In this document: in pieces, positions 42,455 through 53,883 of the stretch
How the letters are laid out: each line of letters begins with the position of its first letter
How positions within the stretch are numbered: the stretch's first letter is position 1
Assembly: GCA_039830055.1 (NCBI GenBank)
Contig: CP140043.1
Coordinates: 496,001 to 560,000 of the forward strand
DNA length: 64,000 bases
Origin: Buchnera aphidicola (Schlechtendalia peitan)
GTDB taxonomy: Bacteria; Pseudomonadota; Gammaproteobacteria; Enterobacterales; Enterobacteriaceae
Reading direction: 5' to 3'
The notes under the pieces: model-generated
Databases searched by the model: none
What the model saw: the letters and a program-made list of their open reading frames with translations, nothing else
Told to the model about the DNA's origin: nothing
Translations under genes and position numbers: made by a program

Positions 42455-43639
42455 TTAATTAATAACTTTTACTACAATTCCAGCTCCCACAGTTTTTCCA
42501 CCCTCACGAATTGCAAAACGTAAACCCTCAGACATTGCAATAGGATGAATTAATGTAACAATCATTTTAATATTATCTCCTGGCATTACCATTTCTACTT
42601 CTTTCGGGAGCTCTACATACCCAGTAACATCTGTAGTGCGAAAGTAAAATTGTGGTCTATATCCTTTAAAAAATGGTGTATGTCGACCTCCTTCTTCTTT
42701 AGATAACACATAAACTTCAGATTCAAATTTCATATGAGGAGTAATTGTTCCAGGTTTTGCTAATACTTGACCTCTCTCAATATCATCGCGCTTGGTACCT
42801 CTTAATAATACCCCAACGTTCTCTCCAGCTCGGCCTTCATCCAATAATTTCCTAAACATTTCCACACCAGTACATATAGTCTTAGAAGTAGATTTTATAC
42901 CTACAATTTCTACTTCTTCTCCCACTTTTATTACACCTCTTTCCACTCGTCCAGTCACTACCGTACCTCGACCTGATATAGAAAACACATCTTCTATAGG
43001 AAGCAAAAATGGTTGATCAATAGATCTTTCAGGTGTAGGAATATACGTATCTAATATATCAGCTAAATCAAGAATTTTCTTTTCCCATACATCATTTCCT
43101 TCTAATGCCTTTAAAGCAGAACCTCTTATAATTGGAGTCTTTTCACCAGGGAAATCATATTGAGTTAGTAAGTCTCTAACTTCCATTTCTACTAATTCAA
43201 GTAATTCTTCATCATCAACCATATCGCACTTATTTAAAAAAACAACAATATAAGGAACCCCTACTTGTCTTCCTAGTAAAATATGCTCACGAGTCTGAGG
43301 CATAGGACCATCTGTAGCTGCTACTACTAAGATAGCACCATCCATTTGAGCAGCTCCAGTAATCATGTTTTTTATGTAATCAGCATGTCCAGGACAATCT
43401 ACATGAGCATAATGTCTGATAGAAGTATCATATTCTACATGAGAAGTATTAATAGTAATTCCTCTTGCTTTTTCTTCTGGTGCATTATCTATCTGATCAA
43501 AAGCTCGAGCTGATCCCCCATATTTTTTTGCTAAAACAGTAGTTATAGCTGCTGTTAAAGTAGTTTTTCCATGATCTACATGACCGATAGTACCTACATT
43601 TATATGAGGTTTTAAACGCTTAAATTTTTCTTTAGACAC
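42455..43639 (-). CDS. tuf: Elongation factor Tu
   Basis: GTPase that delivers aminoacyl-tRNA to the ribosome. Length is 394 residues, as E. coli EF-Tu (393 mature). GTP motifs: GHVDHGKT at 19-26, [13 protein letters not shown] and the SALKALEG region. The C-terminal [20 protein letters not shown] is conserved. No second tuf copy is in the window. It is the last str cluster gene, with a strong terminator after it. Confidence 0.98.
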   Translation of the reverse strand: MSKEKFKRLKPHINVGTIGHVDHGKTTLTAAITTVLAKKYGGSARAFDQIDNAPEEKARGITINTSHVEYDTSIRHYAHVDCPGHADYIKNMITGAAQMDGAILVVAATDGPMPQTREHILLGRQVGVPYIVVFLNKCDMVDDEELLELVEMEVRDLLTQYDFPGEKTPIIRGSALKALEGNDVWEKKILDLADILDTYIPTPERSIDQPFLLPIEDVFSISGRGTVVTGRVERGVIKVGEEVEIVGIKSTSKTICTGVEMFRKLLDEGRAGENVGVLLRGTKRDDIERGQVLAKPGTITPHMKFESEVYVLSKEEGGRHTPFFKGYRPQFYFRTTDVTGYVELPKEVEMVMPGDNIKMIVTLIHPIAMSEGLRFAIREGGKTVGAGIVVKVIN

Positions 43640-43690
43640 AACTGTGTTTCCCTTTTAAAAAAAATATTTATAATAATATAAAAATTAAAA

Positions 43691-45802
43691 CTATCTACTT
43701 TCTCTTCTTTCAATAATAGAAGTAGCTACATTCTTTGGCGCTTCTAAATACTTTAAAAATTCCATGGAATAGGATGCACGACCCTGTGTTTGTGAACGTA
43801 AATCAGTAGCGTAACCAAACATTTCAGAAAGTGGTACTTTAGCTGAAATCACTTTTCCTACTAATAAATCTTTCATTCCTTCAATAGTTCCTCTTCTTCT
43901 ATTTAAATCTCCTATTACATCACCCATATATTCTTCTGGAGTTTCTACTGAAACTTTCATAATAGGTTCTAAAAGTACTGGAGTTGCTTGTTTAAAAGCA
44001 TTTCTAAAAGCTATAGCAGCAGCTAATTTAAATGCAATTTCAGAAGAATCAACATCATGATAGGATCCAAAATGTAACCGTACTTCAATATTAACAACAG
44101 GATAACCAGATAAAGGTCCACAATTCAATTGTTCTTGTATTCCTTTATCAATTGCAGAAATGTATTCTCCTGGAATTACTCCACCTTTAATGTCATTAAC
44201 AAATTTATAATTTTCTTCATTAGATTTCAAAGGAGACAAATCAATTACAACATGTCCATATTGACCTCTTCCACCTGATTGTTTAATATATTTTCCTTCA
44301 ACGTTTTTTATAATATTTCTAATAGTTTCACGATAAGCTACCTGGGGTTGACCTACGTTTGCACTAACACTGAATTCTCTTTTCATTCGTTCAATAATTA
44401 TTTCTAGATGTAGTTCTCCCATGCCAGAAATAATTGTTTGATTCGATTCTTTATCTGTTCTTACCCGAAAAGAAGGATCTTCTTTTGCTAATCTACTTAA
44501 AGCGACACCCATTTTTTCTTGATCTACTTTAGTTTTTGGTTCAATTGCTATAGAAATCACTGGATCAGGAAAATCCATTTTTTCTAATATAATTACATTA
44601 TTAAGATCGCATAAAGTATCACCTGTAGATACACTTTTTAAACCAATGGCAGCAGCTATATCACCAGCTCTCACTTCTTTAATTTCTTCCCTCTTGTTTG
44701 CATGCATTTGTACGATACGACCAAAACGTTCTTTTTGACGTTTAACTGAATTAAAAACCATATCTCCAGAATTCACTACACCAGAATAAACTCGAAAAAA
44801 TGTTAAATTTCCCACAAATGGATCTGTAGCAATTTTAAATGCTAGTGCAGAAAAAGGTTCTTCATCATTGGAATAACGAACAATCGAATTATTTTCAAAT
44901 TTTTTAGAAGATACTTGTACAGAGTTAATATCATTAGGAGAAGGTAAAAACTCAACTATAGCATCTAAAAGAGCCTGTACTCCTTTATTTTTAAAAGCAG
45001 ATCCACATGTAACAGGAATAATTTCATTATTTAATGCTCGTACGCGAAGAGCAATTTTTACTTCTTGCTCTGAGATTTCTTGTCCCATTAAATATCTTTC
45101 CATTAATAATTCATCATTCTCTACAGCAGATTCAATAAGATTTTGATTCCATTTATTAGATAATTCTTGTAAATGAACTGGAATATCTTCATACATAAAA
45201 GTTAATCCCTGATCCGAATTATTCCAATAAATTGCTTTCATCTTAATTAAATCAATAACTCCTATAAAGTTATCTTCTGATCCAATTGCTAATTGAATAG
45301 GAACAGGATTAGCACCTAATTTTGTTCGTATTTGTTCAATAACATGAAAAAAATCAGCACCCATGCGATCCATCTTATTTATAAAAGCGATTCTTGGAAC
45401 ATTATATTTATTTGCTTGTCTCCATACTGTTTCTGATTGCGGTTGCACTCCACCTACAGCACAATATACCATGACAACGCCATCTAAAACTCGCATAGAT
45501 CTTTCAACTTCTATAGTAAAGTCAACATGTCCAGGAGTATCAATAATGTTTATTCTATGCGGTAAAAATTGCTTAGCCATTCCAGACCAAAAGGTAGTAG
45601 TCGCTGCAGAAGTTATAGTAATACCTCTTTCTTGTTCTTGTTCCATCCAATCCATAGTAGCAGCGCCATCATGAACTTCACCAATTTTATGATTAACACC
45701 TGTATAAAATAAAATACGTTCAGTAGTAGTTGTTTTTCCAGCATCAATATGAGCACTAATTCCTATATTTCGATATTGCATTATTGGTGTAGTACGTCCC
45801 AT
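43691..45802 (-). CDS. fusA: Elongation factor G
   Basis: GTPase that moves tRNAs and mRNA after peptide transfer and helps recycle ribosomes with RRF. The G domain shows AHIDAGKT at 17-24, [11 protein letters not shown] (switch I), DTPGHVDF and NKMDRMGAD. All five domains fit within 703 residues (E. coli 704). Located between rpsG and tuf. Confidence 0.98.
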   Translation of the reverse strand: MGRTTPIMQYRNIGISAHIDAGKTTTTERILFYTGVNHKIGEVHDGAATMDWMEQEQERGITITSAATTTFWSGMAKQFLPHRINIIDTPGHVDFTIEVERSMRVLDGVVMVYCAVGGVQPQSETVWRQANKYNVPRIAFINKMDRMGADFFHVIEQIRTKLGANPVPIQLAIGSEDNFIGVIDLIKMKAIYWNNSDQGLTFMYEDIPVHLQELSNKWNQNLIESAVENDELLMERYLMGQEISEQEVKIALRVRALNNEIIPVTCGSAFKNKGVQALLDAIVEFLPSPNDINSVQVSSKKFENNSIVRYSNDEEPFSALAFKIATDPFVGNLTFFRVYSGVVNSGDMVFNSVKRQKERFGRIVQMHANKREEIKEVRAGDIAAAIGLKSVSTGDTLCDLNNVIILEKMDFPDPVISIAIEPKTKVDQEKMGVALSRLAKEDPSFRVRTDKESNQTIISGMGELHLEIIIERMKREFSVSANVGQPQVAYRETIRNIIKNVEGKYIKQSGGRGQYGHVVIDLSPLKSNEENYKFVNDIKGGVIPGEYISAIDKGIQEQLNCGPLSGYPVVNIEVRLHFGSYHDVDSSEIAFKLAAAIAFRNAFKQATPVLLEPIMKVSVETPEEYMGDVIGDLNRRRGTIEGMKDLLVGKVISAKVPLSEMFGYATDLRSQTQGRASYSMEFLKYLEAPKNVATSIIERRESR

Positions 45803-45901
45803 TATATTCCTCTAATTTTAAATCTATATATAATAAGTTCTTTACATGTACATTAACACTAATTGTAATAAACTTATTTCAATCTAAATAAATATCACTT
45901 A

Positions 45902-46372
45902 TTACCAACGATAGTGTGCAAAAGCCTTATTAGCTTCTGCCATACGATGAACTTCTTCACGTTTTTTTACAGCAGCTCCTCGACGTTCTATTGCGTCTAA
46001 TAACTCACTTGATAATCTTAAAGACATTGATTTATCAGTTCTTTTTCTAGCAGCATCTACTATCCATCTCATCGCTAAAGCATGTCTTCGAACTAAACGT
46101 ACTTCTACTGGAACTTGATATGTTGAACCTCCAACACGACGAGATTTTACTTCAACAGTTGGTCGCACATTCTCCAATGCTAACTCAAATGCCTCTAATT
46201 CTTTTTTTTTAGTACGTTGAGATAAAGTTTGCAATGCACTATATACTATTTCTTCAGCAATTGATTTCTTTCCATGAACCATGATTATATTAATGAATTT
46301 TGCAACAATATCAGATGAAAATTTAGGATCCGATAAAATTTTTCGATGTCCAATAACACGACGTCTTGGCAT
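45902..46372 (-). CDS. rpsG: 30S ribosomal protein S7
   Basis: Nucleates assembly of the 16S 3' domain and contacts E-site tRNA. The start is the ATG at 46372 ([18 protein letters not shown]), preceded by GGAGTACATT. An upstream in-frame ATG at 46405 would add 11 residues with no homologue. The protein is 156 residues and ends AHYRW, the short form, without the E. coli K-12 extension. Confidence 0.97.
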   Translation of the reverse strand: MPRRRVIGHRKILSDPKFSSDIVAKFINIIMVHGKKSIAEEIVYSALQTLSQRTKKKELEAFELALENVRPTVEVKSRRVGGSTYQVPVEVRLVRRHALAMRWIVDAARKRTDKSMSLRLSSELLDAIERRGAAVKKREEVHRMAEANKAFAHYRW

Positions 46373-46475
46373 AATGTACTCCATAAACGCTAATTTAAAA
46401 TGCAATTCACTCTCTTTTTTAACTATGGATTTCTCATCATTTATCTATCACATCCGAAAATACATTTTATTCATA

Positions 46476-46847
46476 TCATTTTTGTTTTTTAACACCATAT
46501 TTAGAACGACTCTGTTTTCTATCTTTAACACCAGAACAATCTAATGCTCCTCGTACTACATGATAACGCACTCCAGGCAAATCCTTTACCCGTCCTCCTC
46601 GAATTAAAATTACTGAATGTTCTTGTAAATTATGTCCTTCTCCACCAATATATGCAGTTACTTCAAAACCATTAGTTAAACGTACTCTACAAACTTTACG
46701 TAATGCAGAATTAGGTTTTTTAGGAGTAGTCGTATATACCCTGATACATACACCTCTCTTTTGAGGACATTTATTTAAAGCTGGAACATTACTTTTTAAT
46801 ATTTTATTTAATCGAGGTTTTCGAACTAACTGATTAATTGTAGTCAT
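46476..46847 (-). CDS. rpsL: 30S ribosomal protein S12
   Basis: Decoding-centre protein. [13 protein letters not shown] at about 40-52 carries the lysine linked to streptomycin response, still the sensitive type, and [13 protein letters not shown] holds the second decoding loop. Length is 123 residues (E. coli 124). It follows the tus genes, as in E. coli. Confidence 0.98.
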   Translation of the reverse strand: MTTINQLVRKPRLNKILKSNVPALNKCPQKRGVCIRVYTTTPKKPNSALRKVCRVRLTNGFEVTAYIGGEGHNLQEHSVILIRGGRVKDLPGVRYHVVRGALDCSGVKDRKQSRSKYGVKKQK

Positions 46848-46945
46848 AAAAAACCTATGTTTATTAAAATATTTATATAAAAAAACTAATATATGATATC
46901 ATTCAAATAATCTTTAAATTTAATAAACATTTATTAGATCAAATT

Positions 46946-47233
46946 TTACCAAGATATTTGTTTTTTATGTTTTTCTGTTAGAAGAACGAATTGCACATAA
47001 TCTATAATATTCACTTTATCAGATATTTTTTTTTGAATTCCACGGGCATAAATATCTTGCTTTATAGCATATATTTGTATTGGAATAGATAACAAATTTT
47101 TAATAAAAATATTATCATCTATTGTAATTATTACACTATCTTGTAATGTAACTAAATCATCATTAGATTTCAAAAAATTTGTTAATAATAGCATATCCAT
47201 TTGAAAAGGAGAACGCATTAAAATATGCAACAT
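46946..47233 (-). CDS. tusB: Sulfur-relay protein TusB
   Basis: DsrH-family subunit of the TusBCD complex, which passes sulfur toward MnmA for 2-thiouridine at tRNA wobble U34. Length is 95 residues, as in E. coli. MLHILMRSPF, VTLQDSVIITID, QIYAIKQDIYARGI and the C-terminal KKQISW (E. coli PSQMAW) align. It lies 11 nt after tusC. Confidence 0.92.
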   Translation of the reverse strand: MLHILMRSPFQMDMLLLTNFLKSNDDLVTLQDSVIITIDDNIFIKNLLSIPIQIYAIKQDIYARGIQKKISDKVNIIDYVQFVLLTEKHKKQISW

Positions 47234-47244
47234 ATTTCTATCCC

Positions 47245-47604
47245 TTAATAATTAATAACTAAATCATATTTATCAATCTCTTTTAGTATATTCTTTCTAT
47301 CTATAATAAAAACTTTTAAAAAAAGATCACATTTATTCAGCAATCCACGTTCTATTAAAGAATCTTTACAATAATATAGTTTATTAATATCAAAAAAAGG
47401 AAGCATTCCAAAAGATAATGCATAATTACGTGATAAAATATATTTAGGATGCTGAAATTTCATCAATTGAAATACACCATCACCAATAAAAAAAACAGCA
47501 ATATTCTGATTAATCATAGAAATTGACAAAACAGAATCTAATCCTTCTCGACTTATACTAGTACCATGAGGCACGCGAGAAAAAATAAACGCTATACTTT
47601 TCAT
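47245..47604 (-). CDS. tusC: Sulfur-relay protein TusC
   Basis: DsrF-family subunit of TusBCD. The ATG at 47604 gives MKSIAFIFSRVPHGTSISREGLD, which matches E. coli MKRIAFVFSTAPHGT, and a product of 119 residues, equal to E. coli. A GTG at 47616 overlapping the tusD stop would add four residues and cannot be excluded. AVFFIGDGVFQL is conserved. Confidence 0.92.
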   Translation of the reverse strand: MKSIAFIFSRVPHGTSISREGLDSVLSISMINQNIAVFFIGDGVFQLMKFQHPKYILSRNYALSFGMLPFFDINKLYYCKDSLIERGLLNKCDLFLKVFIIDRKNILKEIDKYDLVINY

Positions 47605-47615
47605 ATCGTTAATCA

Positions 47616-48002
47616 CTAAAATTGTATAACACGATCACTTTTTTCTATATATTTTCCTAATTCACTTAATCCAGAAAAAGAAAACACAGATTCAGAAGTA
47701 TTCATATCTTGTAAATATTTATTATGCACTCTTTTGTTTAAAATCCCTCTTCTATATGCAGCACTAACGCATACATTTAACTTTACAGAACATATTTGAC
47801 ATAAATGCACCCACTTTTTAAATAAATTACATTCATCAGAGGGAAAAGAAATTAATTTATTAGCATTTAATACCCCATCACAATAAAAAAAAATACTTAA
47901 TAATTCATTTTTACTAACTATAACAGCACGAGAAAATAAAAACGCAGTACTAGAATTTTGAGTACCATAAGGAGGACCAGAAACTAAAAGTGTATACTTC
48001 AT
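47616..48002 (-). CDS. tusD: Sulfur-relay protein TusD
   Basis: DsrE-family subunit that carries the persulfide. The active Cys78 lies in LNVCVSAAYRRG, at the same number as in E. coli TusD. GPPYGTQNSSTAFLFSRA and FFYCDGVLNAN are conserved. Length is 128 residues, as in E. coli. The upstream donor TusA and acceptor TusE are not in the window. Confidence 0.94.
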   Translation of the reverse strand: MKYTLLVSGPPYGTQNSSTAFLFSRAVIVSKNELLSIFFYCDGVLNANKLISFPSDECNLFKKWVHLCQICSVKLNVCVSAAYRRGILNKRVHNKYLQDMNTSESVFSFSGLSELGKYIEKSDRVIQF

Positions 48003-48058
48003 CTCTTGTTCATATTTTATTTAAAAAAATTATATTATATAACTAAACATTAATTACC

Positions 48059-48826
48059 CTATTTAGAATTGGATTTGACATTAATTAGTTCTATATCAAA
48101 TATCAAAGTAGAATTACCCGGTATTCCAACAATTCCTTTTGATCCATATGCTAAAGACGGTGGGATAATTAGTTTAATACGTCCACCTTTCTTTATATAT
48201 TGTAATCCTTCTTGCCACCCTAAAATTACACTATTTAAAGAAAACGAAAATGGCTTTCCTCTTTTATAAGAATTGTCGAATTCATGACCATTAATTAATG
48301 ATCCAATATAATTAACAGTAACAATATCATTTATACTTGGACGTAATCCTTCTCCTTCCCGTTCTACAATAAACACTAAACCTGTATGTGAACGTTTTGT
48401 GTTCTTTTGAGATAAAATATTTTTAATATATTTTTCTCCCTGAATAGCATTAATTTCTATTTCTTTATTAGTTATATTTTTTTCTAAATTTAATAATTTC
48501 TGTTCTAACTGATTTAATATTTGAGAAATTTTTTTAGAAGATAATTTAGATTTAAATAAGATAGAATCTTTTATTCCAAATAATAAAACATCTTTATTCA
48601 AATAAACTCCTAATTTATTTTGATCTACAAAAAAACTATTAATATAATTTCCTAAAGATACACCTAACGCATAAGACCATTGATCACGTTCATCTTTAAA
48701 AGTTTCATTAATAGATACATTTGAAAAAGACGAATTTACTTTAGAAGTTACCTCTTTAGAAAATACAACAAAAGATAATAACGAAATATTTAATATTACT
48801 ATTCCTTTAATTAACCATGAAAACAT
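48059..48826 (-). CDS. fkpA: FKBP-type peptidyl-prolyl isomerase FkpA
   Basis: Periplasmic chaperone and prolyl isomerase. An N-terminal hydrophobic segment (about residues 5-22) looks like a signal peptide. Residues about 35-150 form the helical dimerisation domain, and the last 110 the FKBP domain, with VNYIGSLINGHEFDNSY, GWQEGLQYIKKGG and PPSLAYGSKG. Length is 255 residues (E. coli 270). It keeps its E. coli neighbourhood near rpsL and tus. Confidence 0.92.
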   Translation of the reverse strand: MFSWLIKGIVILNISLLSFVVFSKEVTSKVNSSFSNVSINETFKDERDQWSYALGVSLGNYINSFFVDQNKLGVYLNKDVLLFGIKDSILFKSKLSSKKISQILNQLEQKLLNLEKNITNKEIEINAIQGEKYIKNILSQKNTKRSHTGLVFIVEREGEGLRPSINDIVTVNYIGSLINGHEFDNSYKRGKPFSFSLNSVILGWQEGLQYIKKGGRIKLIIPPSLAYGSKGIVGIPGNSTLIFDIELINVKSNSK

Positions 48827-49443
48827 TATTGCTCCAAAAATTAAAACATTATTTTAATGTATAATTTATTATTGTTTTTTAAAATTTCTTATAATATTTT
48901 ATTTATTATAAAACATTTATAATTAGTAATTATAAAACTATATAAATAAAAAAAATAAAAATTTTAAATACTAAGTAATAGTATAAAAACTTGAAATAAC
49001 AATATAAGAATAAAAAAATACATAAAATATAACATATATAAATTCATTAAAACAATAATTTACTATTTTAAAAAATTTTTATATGAATACTATGTTAAAT
49101 ACTTAAAACTTTATATGAATACAAAAGCTATATAAAATATACAAATACTTATAAATAAATTTAAGTATATTTAAAAATATTAAATAAAATATATAAAATC
49201 ATTCATTACATATTTTCCAATATTTATCATATTTTTAAACATATATATTATAATATATATTTAAAATTTTTGTAAAATATAAAAATATTATCTTACATTA
49301 TACAAAATAAAAAGATTAACTATTTTATTTTTATAAAATAGAATAGTATTTTTGCATTTTCTATAATATAAATATAGCATCATTTTTATACTATATGGAA
49401 ATTTATTCATAAAATTAATATGATGTACAGGAAATTTAACATA
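48827..49443. other. Gene-free AT-rich spacer between fkpA and tsgA
   Basis: About 0.6 kb of extremely AT-rich DNA between divergent genes, with long runs of alternating A and T. Ancestral genes between fkpA and tsgA have been lost. No reading frame, RNA or repeat array is supported, and no promoter can be singled out. Confidence 0.6.
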
Positions 49444-50601
49444 ATGAAAAATAACACTATTGGATTGACTAGTATTAGTTTTTGTTCTTATGCTTTAACC
49501 GGGGCACTTATTGTTGTTACTGGTATAATTCTAGGAAAAGTATCTGAATATTTCCATACATCTATTGTAAATATCAGTAATACTTTTACATTTTTAAATG
49601 CTGGAATTTTAATGTCTATTTTTTTAAATTCATGGATTACAGACATTGTAACATTAAAAAAACAATTAATATCAGGATTCATATTAACCATAATAGCTAT
49701 ATGGATACTTATGTTTTACCATACACTTATACTTTTTTCTATAAGTATATTTATGCTAGGCATAGTAAGTGGAATAACTATGTCCATAGGAACTTTTTTA
49801 ATTACTCATTTGTATACCGGAAGTAAAAGAGCTTCTATATTATTATTAACTGACTCGTGTTTTAGCATGTCGGGTATTATATTTCCAATTATTTCAACAT
49901 TTTTGATTTCAAATAATATTTTATGGTATTGGATCTATCCATTAATAGGTATACTTTATTTAGTTATATTTATGTTAACATTAAATTTAGAATTTCCTAA
50001 ATTGATATGTCGAAAAACTTATCATAATAAAACATTACAAAAATGGAATATCTCTATTGCTTTTCTATCAATATCAGCGTTATTATACATATTAGGACAA
50101 TTAAGTTTTATTTCGTGGATTCCAGAATACATGATGAAATCTATTAATTTGAATATTACTCAAGCTGGAAGACTAGTAAGTAATTTTTGGATGTCTTATA
50201 TGATAGGAATGTGGACTTTTAGTTTTATATTAAAATATTTTAACTTAAAAAATATTATGATATATCTAACAGGGATTTCAACACTACTAATGTGCATGTT
50301 TAATAATGTCCATAATTATATTCTTCTCACATTGCTAATAATTCTATTAGGATTTTTTTCTAGTGCTATTTATACTATTATAATTACACTTGCTTCACAA
50401 CAAACCAAAATACCATCCCCGAAAATTATTAATTTTATTTTAACTAGTGGTACTATCGGTACCTTGCTAACTTTTATTATAACAGGACCTATTGTTAAAA
50501 ATTATGGATTTATTTCAGCTCTAATAACATCTAATGTGCTATATGGAATAGTATTTATAATATCTATATTACTAAAAATAATGAACAAAAAAACATATTA
50601 A
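49444..50601 (+). CDS. tsgA: MFS transporter TsgA
   Basis: Major facilitator superfamily protein of the inner membrane with about 12 hydrophobic helices; substrate unknown. It aligns end to end with E. coli TsgA, including [31 protein letters not shown] and FNMSYM-like [12 protein letters not shown]. The ATG at 49444 is preferred because AGGAAA lies 9 nt upstream and it fits the E. coli start. An ATG at 49420 would add eight residues. Length is 385 residues. Its stop overlaps the trpS stop. One of few MFS transporters that a reduced symbiont keeps. Confidence 0.93.
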   Translation: MKNNTIGLTSISFCSYALTGALIVVTGIILGKVSEYFHTSIVNISNTFTFLNAGILMSIFLNSWITDIVTLKKQLISGFILTIIAIWILMFYHTLILFSISIFMLGIVSGITMSIGTFLITHLYTGSKRASILLLTDSCFSMSGIIFPIISTFLISNNILWYWIYPLIGILYLVIFMLTLNLEFPKLICRKTYHNKTLQKWNISIAFLSISALLYILGQLSFISWIPEYMMKSINLNITQAGRLVSNFWMSYMIGMWTFSFILKYFNLKNIMIYLTGISTLLMCMFNNVHNYILLTLLIILLGFFSSAIYTIIITLASQQTKIPSPKIINFILTSGTIGTLLTFIITGPIVKNYGFISALITSNVLYGIVFIISILLKIMNKKTY

Positions 50602-51599
50602 ATAAATCCTATCGCTTTTTTAACTTTCATCAACATATTTTCTGCTCTAACACATGCCCTAGATGCACCATAATGCAATATTTTCTCTAAATAATCTTCA
50701 TTTTTTCTATAATAAAAATATGAAGATTGTATTTTTTGTACTATATCAGATATGACTTCAATTATATTCAATTTAAAACATTGGTATGACTGTCTAAAAA
50801 ACTCCACTTCTAAATCAGAAATAGTTTTATTAGTTAAACTAGAAAGAATATTTAATAAGTTTGATATACCTTTTTTATTGATTACATCGTATCGAATACT
50901 AGGTGGATTATCTGAATCAGTAACAGCAGATTTTATCTTTTGTGCAATACTATCAATGTCTTCTAATAAAAAAATAACGCTATTTTTATTAGAATCAGAT
51001 TTAGACATTTTTTTATCTGGATTTAATAATGATAAAATATTACAACTACGCTGTTCCATATATTGAATTGGAATAGAAAATATATTTCCATAGCATGAAT
51101 TAAATCGCCGAGCAATATTACAAACTAATTCCAAATGTTGTATTTGATCATATCCGATAGGAACAATATTAGTATTGTATAATAAAATATCAGATGCCAT
51201 TAAAATTGGATAATTTAACAATCCAGAATTAATATTCTTGGAATTACTGATAGATTTACTCTTAAATTGAGTCATCCTTGATAATTCCCCAAAATAAGTA
51301 TAACATGTTAATAACCAATTTAACTGCGCATGTTGATGAACATGAGATTGAAGAAAAATAATATTTTTATATGGATCAATACCACATGCTAAATATAAAG
51401 AAATAGTATCTAAAATATTCTTGCGTAGTTCTATAGATGAATGACGTGTAGTAATAGCATGTAAATCAGCAATACAATATAAACATGTATAACTGTTTTG
51501 CATTTTAATCCACTGACAAATTGCACCAATATAGTTTCCTATAGTCAACTGACCAGATGGTTGTATAGCACTAAATAAAATCTTTTTAAAATGGTTCAC
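50598..51599 (-). CDS. trpS: Tryptophanyl-tRNA synthetase
   Basis: Class I synthetase charging tRNA-Trp. The HIGH-type motif TIGN is at 19-22 and KKMSKS near 193-198. The GTG at 51599 is the likely start: it follows GGA by about 9 nt, aligns with the E. coli start and gives 333 residues (E. coli 334). A TTG at 51617 is a weaker alternative. Its stop overlaps the tsgA stop. Confidence 0.96.
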   Translation of the reverse strand: MNHFKKILFSAIQPSGQLTIGNYIGAICQWIKMQNSYTCLYCIADLHAITTRHSSIELRKNILDTISLYLACGIDPYKNIIFLQSHVHQHAQLNWLLTCYTYFGELSRMTQFKSKSISNSKNINSGLLNYPILMASDILLYNTNIVPIGYDQIQHLELVCNIARRFNSCYGNIFSIPIQYMEQRSCNILSLLNPDKKMSKSDSNKNSVIFLLEDIDSIAQKIKSAVTDSDNPPSIRYDVINKKGISNLLNILSSLTNKTISDLEVEFFRQSYQCFKLNIIEVISDIVQKIQSSYFYYRKNEDYLEKILHYGASRACVRAENMLMKVKKAIGFI

Positions 51600-51669
51600 T
51601 ATATCAATTCCAAACAAAAAAAATTAAACACTAATTTAAACAACTATATATTTTAATACTATAAAATTT

Positions 51670-52332
51670 TTAATTTAATTCACTGCGCATATTTTTAATA
51701 GTTTTTTTATAATTCTTTGATTTAAAAATAGCTGATCCAATAACAAAAATATTTACTCCATAAGACGCAATTTGTCTAATATTTTTTAAATTTATACCTC
51801 CATCAACTTCTAAAAGAATATTTGGATTAATATCATTTATTAGCTTTCTAACCTCTAACAGTTTTTTAAAAGTACTTGGTATAAACTCTTGTCCTGAAAA
51901 TCCAGGATTCACTGACATTAACAATATTACATCCAATTTTTCAATAACATATTCTAAAACATGCAAGGAAGTAGCAGGATTAATACCTAACCCAACTTTA
52001 CAACCACAACTTTTAATTAAATTTAAAGATCTATCTAAATGATTAGTTGATTCAGGATGAATAGTAATAAAATCAGCTCCTGATTTTGAAAATTGAACAA
52101 TTAAATCATCTACTGGAGAAACCATGAGATGAACATCAATAATCGACGATATTCCATTATTTCGAATAGATTTTAATACCATAGGACCGAAAGTTAAATT
52201 AGGAACATAATGATTATCCATAACATCAAAATGGATAATATCTCCTCCCGCTTCTAATACATCTTTAATTTCTTCGCCTATTTTAAAAAAATCTGCAGAT
52301 AAAATAGAAGGTGCTAACCATAAAGTTTTCAT
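51670..52332 (-). CDS. rpe: Ribulose-phosphate 3-epimerase
   Basis: Interconverts ribulose 5-phosphate and xylulose 5-phosphate in the pentose phosphate pathway. A TIM barrel with APSILSADF, DVMDNHYVPNLTFGP containing metal-binding residues, DVHLMV, MSVNPGFSGQ and LEVDGGIN. Length is 220 residues (E. coli 225). In E. coli gph lies between rpe and trpS; it is absent here. Confidence 0.97.
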   Translation of the reverse strand: MKTLWLAPSILSADFFKIGEEIKDVLEAGGDIIHFDVMDNHYVPNLTFGPMVLKSIRNNGISSIIDVHLMVSPVDDLIVQFSKSGADFITIHPESTNHLDRSLNLIKSCGCKVGLGINPATSLHVLEYVIEKLDVILLMSVNPGFSGQEFIPSTFKKLLEVRKLINDINPNILLEVDGGINLKNIRQIASYGVNIFVIGSAIFKSKNYKKTIKNMRSELN

Positions 52333-52760
52333 TTCTCTTCCTAAAGAATTTTATTTAACACAAAAACTATGACATTAAATATTTTTTAACAAAATTTATT
52401 TTAATAAATATAAAACGTAATAATTTATTAATCACTATATTAGTATATAAATCATATTTCGTTAAAAGTATAATATTTAATGTAATTAAATTATGAAAAA
52501 TTTTAAAAAATATTAATTCTTATATTTTGATACTAAATATATGAAAACCATACTTCAAGAATGTTTTAAAATGCAAGTTATATATACAAAAATCCTGTTA
52601 ATATGAATACGTTATTAGTAAACGTTTCTATTCACTTTTTAAATAAAATGTCTACATTAATCTTATTAAAAAATTACATACAAACACATTGTTACACTTA
52701 ATATAAAATTTTATTAAAATAACTAACATATACCAAATAAAATTTTTAATATACTTATAT
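52333..52760. other. Gene-free spacer between rpe and aroB
   Basis: In E. coli dam and damX occupy this place. Both are missing and only AT-rich DNA of about 0.4 kb remains, presumably with the rpe promoter. No remnant of either gene was recognised by eye. Confidence 0.6.
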
Positions 52761-53846
52761 TTATTTACAATTTTCTATAGCTAATTCTAATGTACTTTTT
52801 TTTACATCAGAATAAATTACTGCTTTTCCTATAGAAACAGGTAATATTAATCTTAATATACCTGAAAGAACTTTTTTATCTCTAAGAAAATTTTCAAAAT
52901 AAGAAATAAAATTCATATTTTTTGGACCATGTGTGGGTAATCCTATTTTACTTAATAAATTAACAATTCTATTTTTTTCAGATATACTTAATAAACCTAA
53001 TATTACAGAAGTTTCAGATGCCATAACCATTCCAACAGATACTGCCTCTCCATGTAACCATTTTCCATATCCCAAATATGTTTCAATAGCGTGACCATAA
53101 GTATGACCAAGATTTAATAAAGCTCGATCATTATCTTCCCGCTCATCTTTTTCTACTATTGTTTTTTTAATTTCACAACATTTTCGAACACAATAGGATA
53201 ACTTTTTATGATCTAACATTAATACAGAATCAATATTCTCTTCTAACCAATTAAAAAAATCGCTATCAAAAATAATAGCATATTTTATAACTTCTGCCAT
53301 ACCAGATATTAACTGTTTCTTAGGTAATGTAGATAAATAATCCAGATTTATAATAACTGAAACAGGTTGCCAAAACGAACCAATCATATTTTTTCCAAGA
53401 ACATGATTTATAGAAGTTTTTCCACCAATAGAAGCATCAATTTGAGATAACAATGTAGTCGGGATTTGTATAAATTTTATTCCACGTTGGTATATTGAAG
53501 CAACAAAACCTGTAATGTCACCAATAACTCCTCCTCCTAATGCTATTAAAATAGTATCTCGTCCATGTAAATTTTTTAATAATTTTGAAATAATATGTTC
53601 AATTGAATTTATATTTTTACTACATTCACCATCAGGCAAAATAGTGTAATCTACCTGAACCTCTATTTTTTTTAAATAAGAACAAAGATCATTTCCCCAA
53701 ATATTAAAAATTACATCGTTACTAATTAACATAATTTTATCGCCGGATTGTAATGGAGATAAAATATTATCTAGTTCAAATAAAGATGGTCCAATATTAA
53801 TATAATAAGTACAATGATTTAAAACTACTTTTATTCTCTGTAACAT
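52761..53846 (-). CDS. aroB: 3-dehydroquinate synthase
   Basis: Second step of the shikimate pathway: cyclises DAHP to 3-dehydroquinate with NAD and a divalent metal. Signatures: LALGGGVIGDITGFVAS-like ALGGGVIGD, PTTLLSQIDASIGGKT, EVIKYA and the metal ligands in LNLGHTYGHAIE and GEAVSVGM. Length is 361 residues (E. coli 362). It follows aroK in one unit. Confidence 0.97.
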   Translation of the reverse strand: MLQRIKVVLNHCTYYINIGPSLFELDNILSPLQSGDKIMLISNDVIFNIWGNDLCSYLKKIEVQVDYTILPDGECSKNINSIEHIISKLLKNLHGRDTILIALGGGVIGDITGFVASIYQRGIKFIQIPTTLLSQIDASIGGKTSINHVLGKNMIGSFWQPVSVIINLDYLSTLPKKQLISGMAEVIKYAIIFDSDFFNWLEENIDSVLMLDHKKLSYCVRKCCEIKKTIVEKDEREDNDRALLNLGHTYGHAIETYLGYGKWLHGEAVSVGMVMASETSVILGLLSISEKNRIVNLLSKIGLPTHGPKNMNFISYFENFLRDKKVLSGILRLILPVSIGKAVIYSDVKKSTLELAIENCK

Positions 53847-53883
53847 TAATATGTCCTAAAATATTTTTTGTAAAATATACATT

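Noticed and set aside
48827..49443. Repeat-like alternating A/T stretches
   Set aside because: No regular unit or spacing; they look like compositional drift and not a repeat array or CRISPR.
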